Shown here: positions 50,001 through 57,368 of the stretch, piece after piece
Layout: each line of letters opens with the position of its first letter
How positions within the stretch are numbered: the first letter of the stretch is position 1
From: Sulfuritalea sp.
GTDB lineage: Bacteria; Pseudomonadota; Gammaproteobacteria; Burkholderiales; Rhodocyclaceae
Length of the DNA stretch: 64,000 nt
Direction of reading: 5' to 3'
Assembly: GCA_030247575.1 (NCBI GenBank)
Contig: JAOTRV010000009.1
Coordinates: 62,001-126,000, forward strand
The notes under the pieces: model-generated
What the model was told of the DNA's origin: nothing
Database searches by the model: none
What the model saw: the letters and a program-made list of their open reading frames with translations, nothing else
Translations under genes and position numbers: made by a program

Positions 50001-50333
50001 GAGTCGATGCACTACGAGCACAAGAAGCACGACGGCTCCTATCCCATCATCGGCGTCAACACCTTCCTCAATCCGCACGGTTCGGGCGTCGCCAGCGAGA
50101 TCGAGCTGGCGCGTTCGACCGAGGACGAAAAGCAGTCGCAACTGAAGCGCCTGAAGGACTTCCAGACGCGCAACGCAGGCGAGGCGGAGGCCTGCCTGAC
50201 CCGCCTCAAGCAGGCCGTGATCGACAACCGGAACGTGTTCGCAGTGATGATGGACGCGGTGCGCTGCTGCTCGCTGGGGCAGATTTCGAATGCCTTGTAC
50301 GAGGTCGGCGGGCAGTACCGGCGCAGCATGTAA
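47052..50333 (+). CDS. icmF: Fused isobutyryl-CoA mutase (IcmF)
   Basis: The ~1,093-residue adenosylcobalamin enzyme has three parts. A B12-binding domain ([19 protein letters not shown], residues ~33-51) comes first. A G-protein chaperone of the MeaI/MeaB type follows ([12 protein letters not shown], ~214-225; [20 protein letters not shown]). The TIM-barrel mutase closes the chain (~550-1093; [20 protein letters not shown]). IcmF interconverts isobutyryl-CoA and n-butyryl-CoA; related forms act on pivalyl- or isovaleryl-CoA, which needs an active-site alignment to decide. I start at ATG 47052, since the upstream in-frame extension is poor. A dispersed repeat encodes AVSSAPTL directly before the P-loop. 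Confidence 0.96.
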   Translation: MTDLSSVAHSAAKLVPYKPKHKVRFVTATSLFDGHDASINIMRRILQSSGVEVIHLGHNRSVEEIVNAALQEDAQGIAVSSYQGGHVEFFKYMIDLLKQRGGESIKVFGGGGGVIVPAEMKELHDYGVAHLYSVEDGQKMGLQGMINDMVARCDIDLSRRAPQELKALEVEDRGERLRNLAQIITALENGAWPEKAKMALHEKSAVSSAPTLGITGTGGAGKSSLTDELIRRFRLDQDDSQRIAVISIDPSRKRTGGALLGDRIRMNAIGHPNIYMRSLATRDTGSEISKALPDVIAACKVAGFDFIVVETSGIGQGDAAIVPLVDVSLYVMTPEFGAASQLEKIDMLDFADFVAINKFDRRGASDALRDVRKQYQRNRERFGEKPDDMPVFGTMAARFNDDGITALYQALVPRLAERGLKFRKGLLPVVAVRQSSAGRAIVPADRVRYLAEIADTLRGYHQHIGEQALLARERQSLKTAKAIFEGCQKNAKDFDELIAWKDGQLTPHARKLLAMWPDMKKAYAGDEYVVKIRDKEIRTGLIYETLSGTKIRKVALPRFDDEGELLKFLMRENVPGSFPYTAGVFAFKRENEDPTRMFAGEGDAFRTNKRFLKVSEGMPAKRLSTAFDSVTLYGCDPDPRPDIYGKVGNSGVSIATLDDLKVLYSGFDLCDPATSVSMTINGPAPMILAMFLNAAVDQQIEKFRVQNGRDATEDEAEKIREWTLSSVRGTVQADILKEDQGQNTCIFSTEFALKMMGDIQEYFVHHQIRNFYSVSISGYHIAEAGANPISQLAFTLANGFTYVETYLARGMHIDDFAGNLSFFFSNGMDPEYSVIGRVARRIWAVAMKNRYGANERSQKLKYHIQTSGRSLHAQEMDFNDIRTTLQALIAIYDNCNSLHTNAYDEAITTPTEESVRRAMAIQLIINREWGVAKNENPNQGAFIIEELTDLVEEAVLKEFEAIASRGGVLGAMETGYQRGKIQEESMHYEHKKHDGSYPIIGVNTFLNPHGSGVASEIELARSTEDEKQSQLKRLKDFQTRNAGEAEACLTRLKQAVIDNRNVFAVMMDAVRCCSLGQISNALYEVGGQYRRSM
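47664..47687 (-). repeat. Dispersed short repeat, copy in icmF
   Basis: On the minus strand: GAGAGTCGGCGCCGACGACA then CGGC. It encodes AVSSAPTL on the plus strand in the linker before the G domain. Confidence 0.7.
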
Positions 50334-50338
50334 AGCAT

Positions 50339-50364
50339 AAGTAGACGCTGGCGGCACGGCAACG
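50339..50364 (+). repeat. Dispersed short repeat, diverged intergenic copy
   Basis: AAGTAGACGCTGGCGGCACG then GCAACG, directly after icmF. Confidence 0.45.
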
Positions 50365-50397
50365 CGCAATCCCTTGTCACTGCCGCCGGCGCAATCG

Positions 50398-50414
50398 CTC
50401 AAGAAGTTCTTGAG
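50398..50414. promoter_or_regulatory. Perfect palindrome upstream of the cation diffusion facilitator
   Basis: CTCAAGAA-G-TTCTTGAG is a perfect 8-bp inverted repeat with a one-base centre, 50 bases before the ATG at 50465. It could be an operator for this transporter or a dyad in the icmF 3' region. Its position favours the former. Confidence 0.45.
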
Positions 50415-50464
50415 TGGATCGTGGCATAGTGGGCTCGAATCAAACTGATCACTGCGGACAGCTC

Positions 50465-51388
50465 ATGGATTCCACGAATGCACCGCTCCCGTCGCTGACG
50501 CGCTACGCCTGGCTGTCCATCGCCGCGGCAATCGCCACCATCCTGCTCAAGGGAGCGGCGTGGTGGTTGACGGGTTCGGTGGGACTCCTGTCGGACGCGA
50601 TCGAGTCCTTCGTCAATCTCGCCGGCGCGCTGATGGCGCTCTGGATGTTGACCGTGGCGGCGCTGCCTGCGGACGACGACCACGCGCACGGCCATGGCAA
50701 GGCCGAATATTTCTCCAGCGCCTTCGAGGGCTTGCTGATTCTGGTGGCGGCGCTCAGCATCGGCTATACGGCCATCGACCGCCTGATGCATCCGCGGCCG
50801 CTCGAAGCGGTGGGGCTCGGATTGCTGGTGTCCGTGGCGGCTTCGGCGATCAACTTCGCTACCGCCCGCATTCTGTTGAGCGTGGGACGGAAGCGCCATT
50901 CGATCACCCTGGAAGCCGATGCGCATCATCTGATGACCGATGTCTGGACCTCGGCCGGAGTCATCGCCGGCGTCGGCCTGGTCTGGTGGACGGGTTGGCT
51001 CTGGCTCGATCCGGCGCTTGCGCTGCTGGTTGCGGCGAATATCGTCCTGACCGGCTGGCATCTGATGCGGCGTTCGGCCGCCGGCCTGATGGACAGTTCA
51101 TTGCCCGTGGAAGCGCTGGAGCAAATTGAAACGCTGCTGGCGGGCTACCGCGAGCAGGGGCTGGATTTTCATGCCTTGCGCACGCGCCAGGCGGGAAGCC
51201 GCGTCTTCGTCACCTTGCACGTCCTGGTGCCGGGGCAATGGACGGTGCAGCAGGGGCACGACTGGGCCGAACGCATCGAGGCCGATATCCGCCGGATATT
51301 GCCGCAGGCCCATGTCACGACCCATCTCGAACCGCTCGAAGATCCGGTTTCGATGAGCGATCAGGGGCTCGACCGGGCGCCGCATTGA
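50465..51388 (+). CDS. Cation diffusion facilitator (CDF) transporter
   Basis: The 307-residue inner-membrane metal/proton antiporter has the TM2 signature [20 protein letters not shown] and TM5 site [19 protein letters not shown] (HxxxD). A His-rich loop ([14 protein letters not shown]) and a C-terminal cytoplasmic domain (~210-300; [20 protein letters not shown]) are also visible. The substrate is probably Zn or Fe. The N-terminal residues are fairly short and the start at 50465 fits the family. Confidence 0.9.
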   Translation: MDSTNAPLPSLTRYAWLSIAAAIATILLKGAAWWLTGSVGLLSDAIESFVNLAGALMALWMLTVAALPADDDHAHGHGKAEYFSSAFEGLLILVAALSIGYTAIDRLMHPRPLEAVGLGLLVSVAASAINFATARILLSVGRKRHSITLEADAHHLMTDVWTSAGVIAGVGLVWWTGWLWLDPALALLVAANIVLTGWHLMRRSAAGLMDSSLPVEALEQIETLLAGYREQGLDFHALRTRQAGSRVFVTLHVLVPGQWTVQQGHDWAERIEADIRRILPQAHVTTHLEPLEDPVSMSDQGLDRAPH

Positions 51389-51484
51389 CGATTTCCATCC
51401 GGCATCGGGCGGCGGGCAGGTTTCGGCGCGCGGCGGCGGGATAAAATCAGTCGCGGGATTTCTTTTGTTTCCAAGGAGCAGTCA

Positions 51485-52333
51485 ATGACAATCAAGAAAG
51501 TCGGCATCATCGGCGCCGGCACCATGGGCAACGGCATCGCGCAGGCCTGCGCGGTCGCCGGCATCGACGCGGTGATGCTGGACATCAGCGAAGCGGCGGT
51601 GCAAAAGGGCATCGCGACGATTTCCGGCAGCCTCGACCGGCTGGTGAAGAAGGAAAAGATGACCGCCGAACAGAAGGCGGCGGCGATGGCGCGCGTCAAG
51701 GCGACGACGCAGATGGCCGACATGAAGGACGTCGACATCGTGATCGAGGCGGCTACCGAGAACGAGGGCCTGAAACTGCGCATCCTCAAGGAGGCCGAAA
51801 CCGTGATCGGCCCTGGGACCATCATCGCCAGCAATACCTCGTCGATCTCGATCACCCAGCTTGCGGCGGCGACGGCGCGCCCGGGCCAGTTCATCGGCAT
51901 GCACTTCTTCAATCCGGTGCCGATGATGGCGCTGGTCGAACTGATCCGCGGCCTGCAGACCACCGACGAGACGCATGCGAAAGTCGAAGCGCTGGCCCGC
52001 GCGCTGGGCAAGACGCCGATCACGGTGAAGAACAATCCCGGCTTCGTGGTCAATCGCATCCTCTGCCCGATGATCAACGAGGCGATCTTCGTCTACGCGG
52101 AAGGCCTGGCGTCGGCCGAGGAAATCGACGCCGGCATGAAGCTCGGCTGCAACCATCCGATCGGCCCGCTGGCGCTGGCCGACATGATCGGGCTGGACAC
52201 CATGCTGGCGGTGATGATGGTGTTCTACGAAGGCTTCAACGATTCCAAGTACCGCCCGGCGCCGCTGCTGAAGGAAATGGTTGCCGCGGGCTATCTCGGC
52301 CGCAAGAGCGGGCGCGGGTTTTACCAGTACTGA
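51485..52333 (+). CDS. hbd: 3-hydroxybutyryl-CoA dehydrogenase
   Basis: The 282-residue NAD(P)-dependent enzyme has an N-terminal Rossmann motif (GIIGAGTMGNGIAQACAVAG) and a catalytic region with GMHFFNPVPMMALVELIRG and NNPGFVVNRILCPMINEAIF. The C-terminal domain ends GLDTMLAVMMVFYEGFNDS. It oxidises 3-hydroxyacyl-CoA to 3-oxoacyl-CoA, or the reverse in PHB/butyrate metabolism. A tccaaggagca Shine-Dalgarno precedes the ATG. Confidence 0.95.
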   Translation: MTIKKVGIIGAGTMGNGIAQACAVAGIDAVMLDISEAAVQKGIATISGSLDRLVKKEKMTAEQKAAAMARVKATTQMADMKDVDIVIEAATENEGLKLRILKEAETVIGPGTIIASNTSSISITQLAAATARPGQFIGMHFFNPVPMMALVELIRGLQTTDETHAKVEALARALGKTPITVKNNPGFVVNRILCPMINEAIFVYAEGLASAEEIDAGMKLGCNHPIGPLALADMIGLDTMLAVMMVFYEGFNDSKYRPAPLLKEMVAAGYLGRKSGRGFYQY

Positions 52334-52344
52334 GGCCTGATGCA

Positions 52345-52371
52345 GGAGTCGACGCCGGGGGCACGGCAGCG
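52345..52371 (+). repeat. Dispersed short repeat, diverged intergenic copy
   Basis: GGAGTCGACGCCGGGGGCAC then GGCAGCG, between hbd and the Crp/Fnr-type gene. Confidence 0.5.
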
Positions 52372-52432
52372 TTTACCCGGCGCCGGCTTTCATGTCCGCG
52401 CTGGAAGTACGGACGGTATCCCCCGGCGGGAC

Positions 52433-53131
52433 TCAGCCGCCGTAGTGGCGCAGCCCGTCGAGATCGTGGACCGTGATCCTGCCGTATTCGTTGGTGAGGA
52501 AGCCTGCTTCCTCCAGTGAGCGCAGAGCGCTATTGACGCGTTGGCGGGAGACGCCGGCCAGACGGCCGACTTCCTCCTGCGAGATGGCGATGCGGGCTTC
52601 GATGCCCGGCTGCAGTACCGGGTGGAAGAGGGCGGCCATGGTGCGCGCGACGCGGGCATCCACGTTCAGTAGCCGTTCCGATTCGAGCAGGCCGATGAAC
52701 AGGCCCAGCCGTTCGTTGATCTGGTTGATGATGAAGCGGTTGAAGGCGATGCTGTGGTCCAGCAGCCAGTGGAAGGTTTCGCGCCGCATGCAGGCGACGC
52801 GGGTGTCGCGCAGTGCGGCCACGTCGTAGCGGCGCGGCTCGTCCTTGAGCATCGAGCCTTCGCCGAACCAGCCGCCGGCGGCGATGCCGGTGAAGCTGGC
52901 GGTCTTGCCCGTGGCCCAGTCGCTAGACATCTTGACCAGGCCCTCGATGACGCCGTGCCAGTGGTCGACCGGCTCGCCCTTGCTGCAGACAAAACCGCCC
53001 GCCGTCACGACGCGTTCGATCGTGCCCTCGCGGGCGCGCGCGAAGTCTTCAGCCGACAGTGCCTGCGCCCAGGTTGTGCGGCGCAGCATGTCCTCCAGCG
53101 AGATCGAGGTATTTTGGAAATTGTCAGGCAC
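52433..53131 (-). CDS. Crp/Fnr-family regulator
   Basis: The 232-residue protein has a cNMP-binding-like sensor (~10-130; GFVCSKGEPVDHWHGVIEGL, ASFTGIAAGGWFGEGSMLKD) and a Crp HTH (~170-225; ISQEEVGRLAGVSRQRVNSA, LRSLEEAGFLTNEYGRITVH). It has no Fnr-type N-terminal cysteine cluster. I place the start at GTG 53131, which lies within a perfect inverted repeat. A longer frame to 53455 looks non-coding. It is divergent from the acyl-CoA synthetase gene and probably controls it. Confidence 0.87.
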   Translation of the reverse strand: MPDNFQNTSISLEDMLRRTTWAQALSAEDFARAREGTIERVVTAGGFVCSKGEPVDHWHGVIEGLVKMSSDWATGKTASFTGIAAGGWFGEGSMLKDEPRRYDVAALRDTRVACMRRETFHWLLDHSIAFNRFIINQINERLGLFIGLLESERLLNVDARVARTMAALFHPVLQPGIEARIAISQEEVGRLAGVSRQRVNSALRSLEEAGFLTNEYGRITVHDLDGLRHYGG

Positions 53132-53140
53132 GCGACAATT
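53119..53140. promoter_or_regulatory. Inverted repeat spanning the Crp/Fnr-type gene start
   Basis: AATTGTC (53119-53125) and GACAATT (53134-53140) are perfect arms around an 8-base centre that contains the GTG start. An autoregulatory operator at the start codon would block transcription or translation of the regulator. It may also act on the divergent synthetase promoter. Confidence 0.5.
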
Positions 53141-53355
53141 ATAGGCAGGAGAATGCCTTAATATGATTTTTCGTCGCGGAACATGTCTGCCGTTTCCCGG
53201 TGCTTCATGCCGGGGTGGACAGGGTTCCGGAGCTTGTCCGGCGCCGGCGGCGATGTGGCCGGCCGGACCGGCAAATAACTGCAGGAAACATCGTCGCAAA
53301 GGACCATTCGCAAGATAAGCGAGTCCATTCTGCGGCGCTGGAGGAGAGAAAACGC

Positions 53356-55326
53356 ATGGCTGTATCCCAATCGGAGCGGGCTGCAAACTCGCTCGATACA
53401 TTTCCCCGACTGCTGCTGAATCACGCAGCGACGCGAGGAGATCGTCCGGCGACACGCGAGAAGTATCTCGGCATCTGGCAAACCTGGACCTGGAGCCAGG
53501 TGACGGAAGAAGTCCGCGCCATAGCCTGCGGCCTGGCCGAGCTCGGGTTCAAGCGCGGCGACAATCTGGCCATCGTCGGCGACAACCGCCCCCGTCTCTA
53601 CTGGGCGATGTGCGCGGCGCAAATGCTGGGCGGCGTTCCGGTGCCGATGTACCAGGATGCCGTCGCCGCGGAAATGGTGTTCGTGCTGACCGACGGCGAG
53701 ATCCGTTTCGCGATCGCCGAAGATCAGGAGCAGGTCGACAAGCTCCTCGAAATCAAGGCGCAATGCCCCAGCCTGCAGCACATCCTCTACGACGATCCGC
53801 GCGGGATGCGCCATTACACGCAGACCGATTTGCAGGGACTCGATGAAGTGATCGCCATGGGCCGCATCCACGACAAGAACCAGCCCGACTTCATCCCCGG
53901 CGAAGTCGCCAAGGGATCTCCGCTGGATGTTGCCGTGATGCTCTACACCTCGGGCACCACGGGCAAGCCGAAGGGCGTTTGCCAAACGCATGAAACCTTC
54001 ATCGCCGCGGCGACCAGCGGCGTCAATTTCGACCATCTGACGGAGCAGGAGGACATCCTGTCCTACCTGCCGATGGCCTGGGTCGGGGACCACCTGTTCT
54101 CCTATGCGCAGGCGATGGTTGCCGGCTTCACCATCAACTGTCCGGAGTCCGGCGATACGGTGATGACCGACCTGCGCGAGATCGGGCCGACCTACTACTT
54201 CGCTCCGCCGCGGGTGTTCGAGAATCTGCTGACCACGGTGATGATCCGCATGGAGGATGCCGGCGCCCTGAAGCGCGGCATGTTCCACTATTTCATGGCC
54301 GTGGCCAAGCGTTGCGGGTCGGACATCCTCGACCGCAAGCCGGGTGTGTCTGCCATGGACCGCCTGCTTTATGCGCTGGGTAACGCGCTGGTCTATGGTC
54401 CGCTGCGCAACGTGCTCGGCATGAGCCGCATCCGTGTCGCCTACACGGCCGGCGCCGCGATCGGCCCCGACCTGTTCCGCTTCTACCGTTCCATCGGCGT
54501 CAACCTGAAGCAGCTCTATGGCGCGACCGAAACCTGCGCCGCGGTCTGTCTGCAGCCGGATCGCGAGATCAAGTTCGACAGCGTCGGCAAGCCGGCGCCT
54601 GGGGTCGAGGTGAAGATCTCCGATGGTGGCGAGGTGCTGGTGCGCGGCAAGCTGCTGCTCAAGGAATACTACAAGCGGCCAGACGCGACGGCCGAGGTAA
54701 TCGATGCCGAAGGCTGGTTCCACACCGGCGACGCCGGCTTCTTCGACGAGGACGGCCACTTGAAGATCATCGACCGTGCCAAGGATGTCGGCAAACTCGC
54801 GGGCGGTGCGATCTTCGCGCCGAACTACATCGAGAACAAGCTCAAGTTCTTTCCGCACATCAAGGAGGCGGTCTGTTTCGGTCACGACCGCGACATGGTC
54901 TGCGCCTTCATCAACATCGACATCGGCGCGGTCGGCAACTGGGCCGAGCGGCGCGGCCTGCCGTATTCCGGCTATACCGACCTGGCGGGCAAGCCCGAGG
55001 TGCTGGAGCTGGTTCGCGAGTGCGTCGAACAGGTGAACGCCGACCTCTCGCACGACGCGATGGTGGCCGAGACGCAGATCCATCGTTTCATGGTGCTGCA
55101 CAAGGAACTCGATCCGGACGATGACGAGCTGACCCGTACGCGCAAGGTGCGGCGCGGCTTCGTTGCCGAAAAGTATGCGGTGCTGATCGACGCCCTGTAC
55201 ACCGGCAAGACCACGCAGTTCATCGAAACCCAGGTCAAGTTCGAGGACGGTCGCACCGGCAAGGTGGCGGCCGACCTGAAAATCTGCGACGTGACGACCT
55301 TCCCCGTGATGAAGAAAGCAGCTTGA
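53356..55326 (+). CDS. Long-chain acyl-CoA synthetase-type AMP-binding enzyme
   Basis: The 656-residue cytosolic enzyme activates a carboxylic acid through an acyl-adenylate. It has the AMP-binding motif LYTSGTTGKPKGVCQTHE, the motif YGATETCAAVCLQ, and WFHTGDAGFFDEDGHLKIID. The C-terminal catalytic Lys region is not clear by eye. A gaggagag Shine-Dalgarno is 8 bases before ATG 53356. It is the first gene of the liv operon, which suggests that the transported substrate is its acid. Confidence 0.93.
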   Translation: MAVSQSERAANSLDTFPRLLLNHAATRGDRPATREKYLGIWQTWTWSQVTEEVRAIACGLAELGFKRGDNLAIVGDNRPRLYWAMCAAQMLGGVPVPMYQDAVAAEMVFVLTDGEIRFAIAEDQEQVDKLLEIKAQCPSLQHILYDDPRGMRHYTQTDLQGLDEVIAMGRIHDKNQPDFIPGEVAKGSPLDVAVMLYTSGTTGKPKGVCQTHETFIAAATSGVNFDHLTEQEDILSYLPMAWVGDHLFSYAQAMVAGFTINCPESGDTVMTDLREIGPTYYFAPPRVFENLLTTVMIRMEDAGALKRGMFHYFMAVAKRCGSDILDRKPGVSAMDRLLYALGNALVYGPLRNVLGMSRIRVAYTAGAAIGPDLFRFYRSIGVNLKQLYGATETCAAVCLQPDREIKFDSVGKPAPGVEVKISDGGEVLVRGKLLLKEYYKRPDATAEVIDAEGWFHTGDAGFFDEDGHLKIIDRAKDVGKLAGGAIFAPNYIENKLKFFPHIKEAVCFGHDRDMVCAFINIDIGAVGNWAERRGLPYSGYTDLAGKPEVLELVRECVEQVNADLSHDAMVAETQIHRFMVLHKELDPDDDELTRTRKVRRGFVAEKYAVLIDALYTGKTTQFIETQVKFEDGRTGKVAADLKICDVTTFPVMKKAA

Positions 55327-55328
55327 CC

Positions 55329-55451
55329 ATGAACAGGACCTTCCCCCCGGCCCCCTTCCCACGGAAGGGGATGACCAAGGTTCGCGGGCAAAGCCCGCTC
55401 CATGAAGTTGACTCGCTGCCCCCTGGGGGCGGCCCGTCGGAGGCAGCATGA
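55329..55451 (+). CDS. Repeat-derived mini-ORF before livG, 40 aa
   Basis: Three bases after the synthetase stop, an ATG opens a frame (MNRTFPPAPFPRKGMTKV) that ends PPGGGPSEAA with its TGA overlapping the livG ATG. The 43-residue mini-ORF before gltD has the same start, end and overlap architecture. The two differ in the centre by 9 bases, a multiple of three. Translation would couple the operon genes. Without comparative data it remains a hypothesis. Confidence 0.42.
   Translation: MNRTFPPAPFPRKGMTKVRGQSPLHEVDSLPPGGGPSEAA
55329..55451 (+). repeat. Operon-spacer repeat, copy 2
   Basis: It shares CCTTCCCCCCGGCCCCC at the left end, GCTGCCCCCTGGGGGCGGCC-type sequence at the right end, and ends GGAGGCAGC-ATG, like 3508-3641. 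The central part contains a second palindrome (gcgggcaaagcccgc). Confidence 0.75.
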
Positions 55452-56233
55452 CCGGACGAAAAATCGGCGAGGTCATTCTCGACCTCAAGAACATCAGCCT
55501 CAGCTTCGGCGGCGTCAAGGCGCTGCAGGACATTTCCTTCAATGTGCTCGAGCATGAAATTCGCGCCATCATCGGCCCCAACGGCGCCGGCAAGAGCTCG
55601 ATGCTGAATGTCATCAATGGCGTCTACCGGCCCCAGGAGGGCGAGATCATCCTGCGCGGCGAGCACTTCGCCAACATGAATTCCTACCGGGCCGCCAAGG
55701 CCGGGCTGGCGCGCACCTTCCAGAACATCGCCCTGTTCAAGGGCATGTCGGTGCTGGACAACATCATGACCGGCCGCAATCTGAAGATGAAGGCCAACAT
55801 GCTGCTGCAGGCCCTCTGGGTCGGGCCGGCGCAGCGCGAGGAACTCGAGCACCGGCTCAAGGTCGAGGAGATCATCGACTTTCTGGAGATCCAGCACATT
55901 CGCAAGACTCCGGTCGGGCGCCTGCCCTATGGCCTGCAAAAGCGCGTCGACCTGGCCCGCGCCCTGGCCATGGAGCCGCAGATCCTGCTGCTCGACGAGC
56001 CCATGGCCGGCATGAACGTCGAGGAAAAGCAGGACATGTGCCGTTTCATTCTCGACGTCAATGACCAGTTCGGCACCACCGTCGTCCTGATCGAGCACGA
56101 CATGGGCGTGGTCATGGACATCTCCGACCGCGTCGTGGTGCTCGATTACGGCAAGAAAATCGGCGACGGCACGCCCGATGAGGTCAGGGCCAACCCTGAC
56201 GTCATCAGCGCCTATCTCGGCGCCAGCCACTGA
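55448..56233 (+). CDS. livG: Branched-chain-type ABC transporter ATPase LivG
   Basis: The 261-residue ATPase has Walker A (GPNGAGKSSMLNVING), the signature LPYGLQKRVDLARAL and Walker B (ILLLDEPMAGMN). It energises the LivHM permease. The product sits with acyl-CoA synthetase, so the substrate is more likely an organic or aromatic acid than an amino acid. The ATG overlaps the mini-ORF stop, and ggaggcagc serves as Shine-Dalgarno. Confidence 0.94.
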   Translation: MTGRKIGEVILDLKNISLSFGGVKALQDISFNVLEHEIRAIIGPNGAGKSSMLNVINGVYRPQEGEIILRGEHFANMNSYRAAKAGLARTFQNIALFKGMSVLDNIMTGRNLKMKANMLLQALWVGPAQREELEHRLKVEEIIDFLEIQHIRKTPVGRLPYGLQKRVDLARALAMEPQILLLDEPMAGMNVEEKQDMCRFILDVNDQFGTTVVLIEHDMGVVMDISDRVVVLDYGKKIGDGTPDEVRANPDVISAYLGASH

Positions 56234-56245
56234 GGAACCCGAACA

Positions 56246-57175
56246 ATGAGCTTCTTCCTGGAAACCCTGATCGGCGGCCTGATGAGCGGCATGCTGTATT
56301 CCCTGGTGGCCCTCGGCTTCGTGCTGATCTACAAGGCCTCCGGCGTGTTCAATTTCGCGCAGGGCGCGATGGTGCTGTTTGCCGCCCTGTCGATGGCGCG
56401 CTTTTCGGAGTGGATTCCGCAATGGCTGGGCATGGACAACCTGTTCATGGCCAACGTGCTGGCCTTCGCCGTGTCGGTCGCGGTGATGTTCATCGTGGCC
56501 TGGCTGATCGAGCGCCTGGTGCTGCGCCATCTGGTCAATCAGGAAGGCGCGACGCTGCTGATGGCGACGCTGGGCATTGCCTACTTCCTCGACGGCGTCG
56601 GCCAGACCATCTTCGGCAGCGACATCTACAAGATCGATGTCGGCATGCCGAAAGAACCGGTGATGATGCTGGAGAACGTTTTCGAAGGCGGCATCCTGAT
56701 CAACAAGGAGGACTTCGTCGCCGCCTTCATTTCCGCCATGCTGGTGCTGGCGCTGACCATCTTTTTCCAGAAGACCGCGACCGGGCGCGCGCTGCGCGCC
56801 GTGGCGGACGACCATCAGGCCGCCCAGTCGATCGGCATCCCGCTGAACCGGATTTGGGTCATCGTCTGGTGCGTGGCGGGCATTACGGCGCTGGTGGCAG
56901 GCGTGATCTGGGGTTCCAAGCTGGGCGCCCAGTTCTCGCTGTCGACCGTGGCCCTGCGCGCCCTGCCCGTGGTGATCCTGGGCGGACTGACTTCGGTTCC
57001 CGGCGCGATCATCGGTGGCCTCATCATCGGCGTCGGAGAGAAACTGTCCGAGGTCTATCTGGGGCCTTATGTCGGCGGCGGCATCGAGATCTGGTTTGCC
57101 TACATGCTGGCGCTAATGTTCCTGCTGTTCAGGCCGCAAGGTCTGTTCGGCGAAAAGATCATTGATCGGGTATGA
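56246..57175 (+). CDS. livH: Branched-chain-type ABC permease LivH
   Basis: The 309-residue integral membrane permease has about eight helices and the LivH signature (GLMSGMLYSLVALGFVLIYK, GVFNFAQGAMVLFAA; RALRAVADDHQAAQSIGIPL). It ends GEKIIDRV, and the stop overlaps the ATG of the first tandem mini-ORF. It forms the channel together with LivM. Confidence 0.93.
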   Translation: MSFFLETLIGGLMSGMLYSLVALGFVLIYKASGVFNFAQGAMVLFAALSMARFSEWIPQWLGMDNLFMANVLAFAVSVAVMFIVAWLIERLVLRHLVNQEGATLLMATLGIAYFLDGVGQTIFGSDIYKIDVGMPKEPVMMLENVFEGGILINKEDFVAAFISAMLVLALTIFFQKTATGRALRAVADDHQAAQSIGIPLNRIWVIVWCVAGITALVAGVIWGSKLGAQFSLSTVALRALPVVILGGLTSVPGAIIGGLIIGVGEKLSEVYLGPYVGGGIEIWFAYMLALMFLLFRPQGLFGEKIIDRV

Positions 57176-57350
57176 ACATGATCAATGATCTTTCAGTGCA
57201 GGCTAACGTGCGCAGCACGTTAAGCGCAGCGGCCGGAACTAAAACAGGATTTGATCGGGTATGAACATGATCAATGATCTTTCAGTGCAGGCTAACGTGC
57301 GCAGCACGTTAAGCGCAGCGGCCGGAACTAGAACAACATTTGATCGCGTC
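57163..57350 (+). repeat. Tandem 89-bp repeat with a stem-loop in each unit
   Basis: Two near-identical units have a period of 89 bases (from tgatcgggtatgaacatgat). Each contains the palindrome TAACGTGC-GCA-GCACGTTA (8-bp stem). The first bases match the 3' end of livH and the end of unit 2 (tttgatcgcgtctga) is a third, partial copy of the junction. Confidence 0.9.
57172..57264 (+). CDS. Tandem mini-ORF 1 between livH and livM, 30 aa
   Basis: ATG 57172 overlaps the livH stop (ATGA). The frame starts MNMINDLSVQANVRS and ends TKTGFDRV, and its stop overlaps the next mini-ORF start. The last four residues repeat the livH ending IDRV because the repeat unit copies the 3' end of livH. Translation is inferred from the overlap chain only. 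Confidence 0.4.
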   Translation: MNMINDLSVQANVRSTLSAAAGTKTGFDRV

Positions 57351-57353
57351 TGA
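57261..57353 (+). CDS. Tandem mini-ORF 2 between livH and livM, 30 aa
   Basis: This second copy begins with the same MNMINDLSVQANVRS and ends TRTTFDRV. It overlaps mini-ORF 1 by 4 bases and stops 15 bases before the livM ATG. Three substitutions in the last third separate the two copies at the protein level. Confidence 0.4.
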   Translation: MNMINDLSVQANVRSTLSAAAGTRTTFDRV

Positions 57354-57368
57354 TACGGGGAATTACGG

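Noticed and set aside
53132-53455. Longer N-terminus for the Crp/Fnr regulator
   Set aside because: The extension (rich in Pro, Gly, Arg) does not resemble the family and crosses the divergent promoter region.
57163-57350. Insertion sequence between livH and livM
   Set aside because: There is no transposase, and the period is 89 bp with two copies only. Tandem duplication of a local segment explains it.
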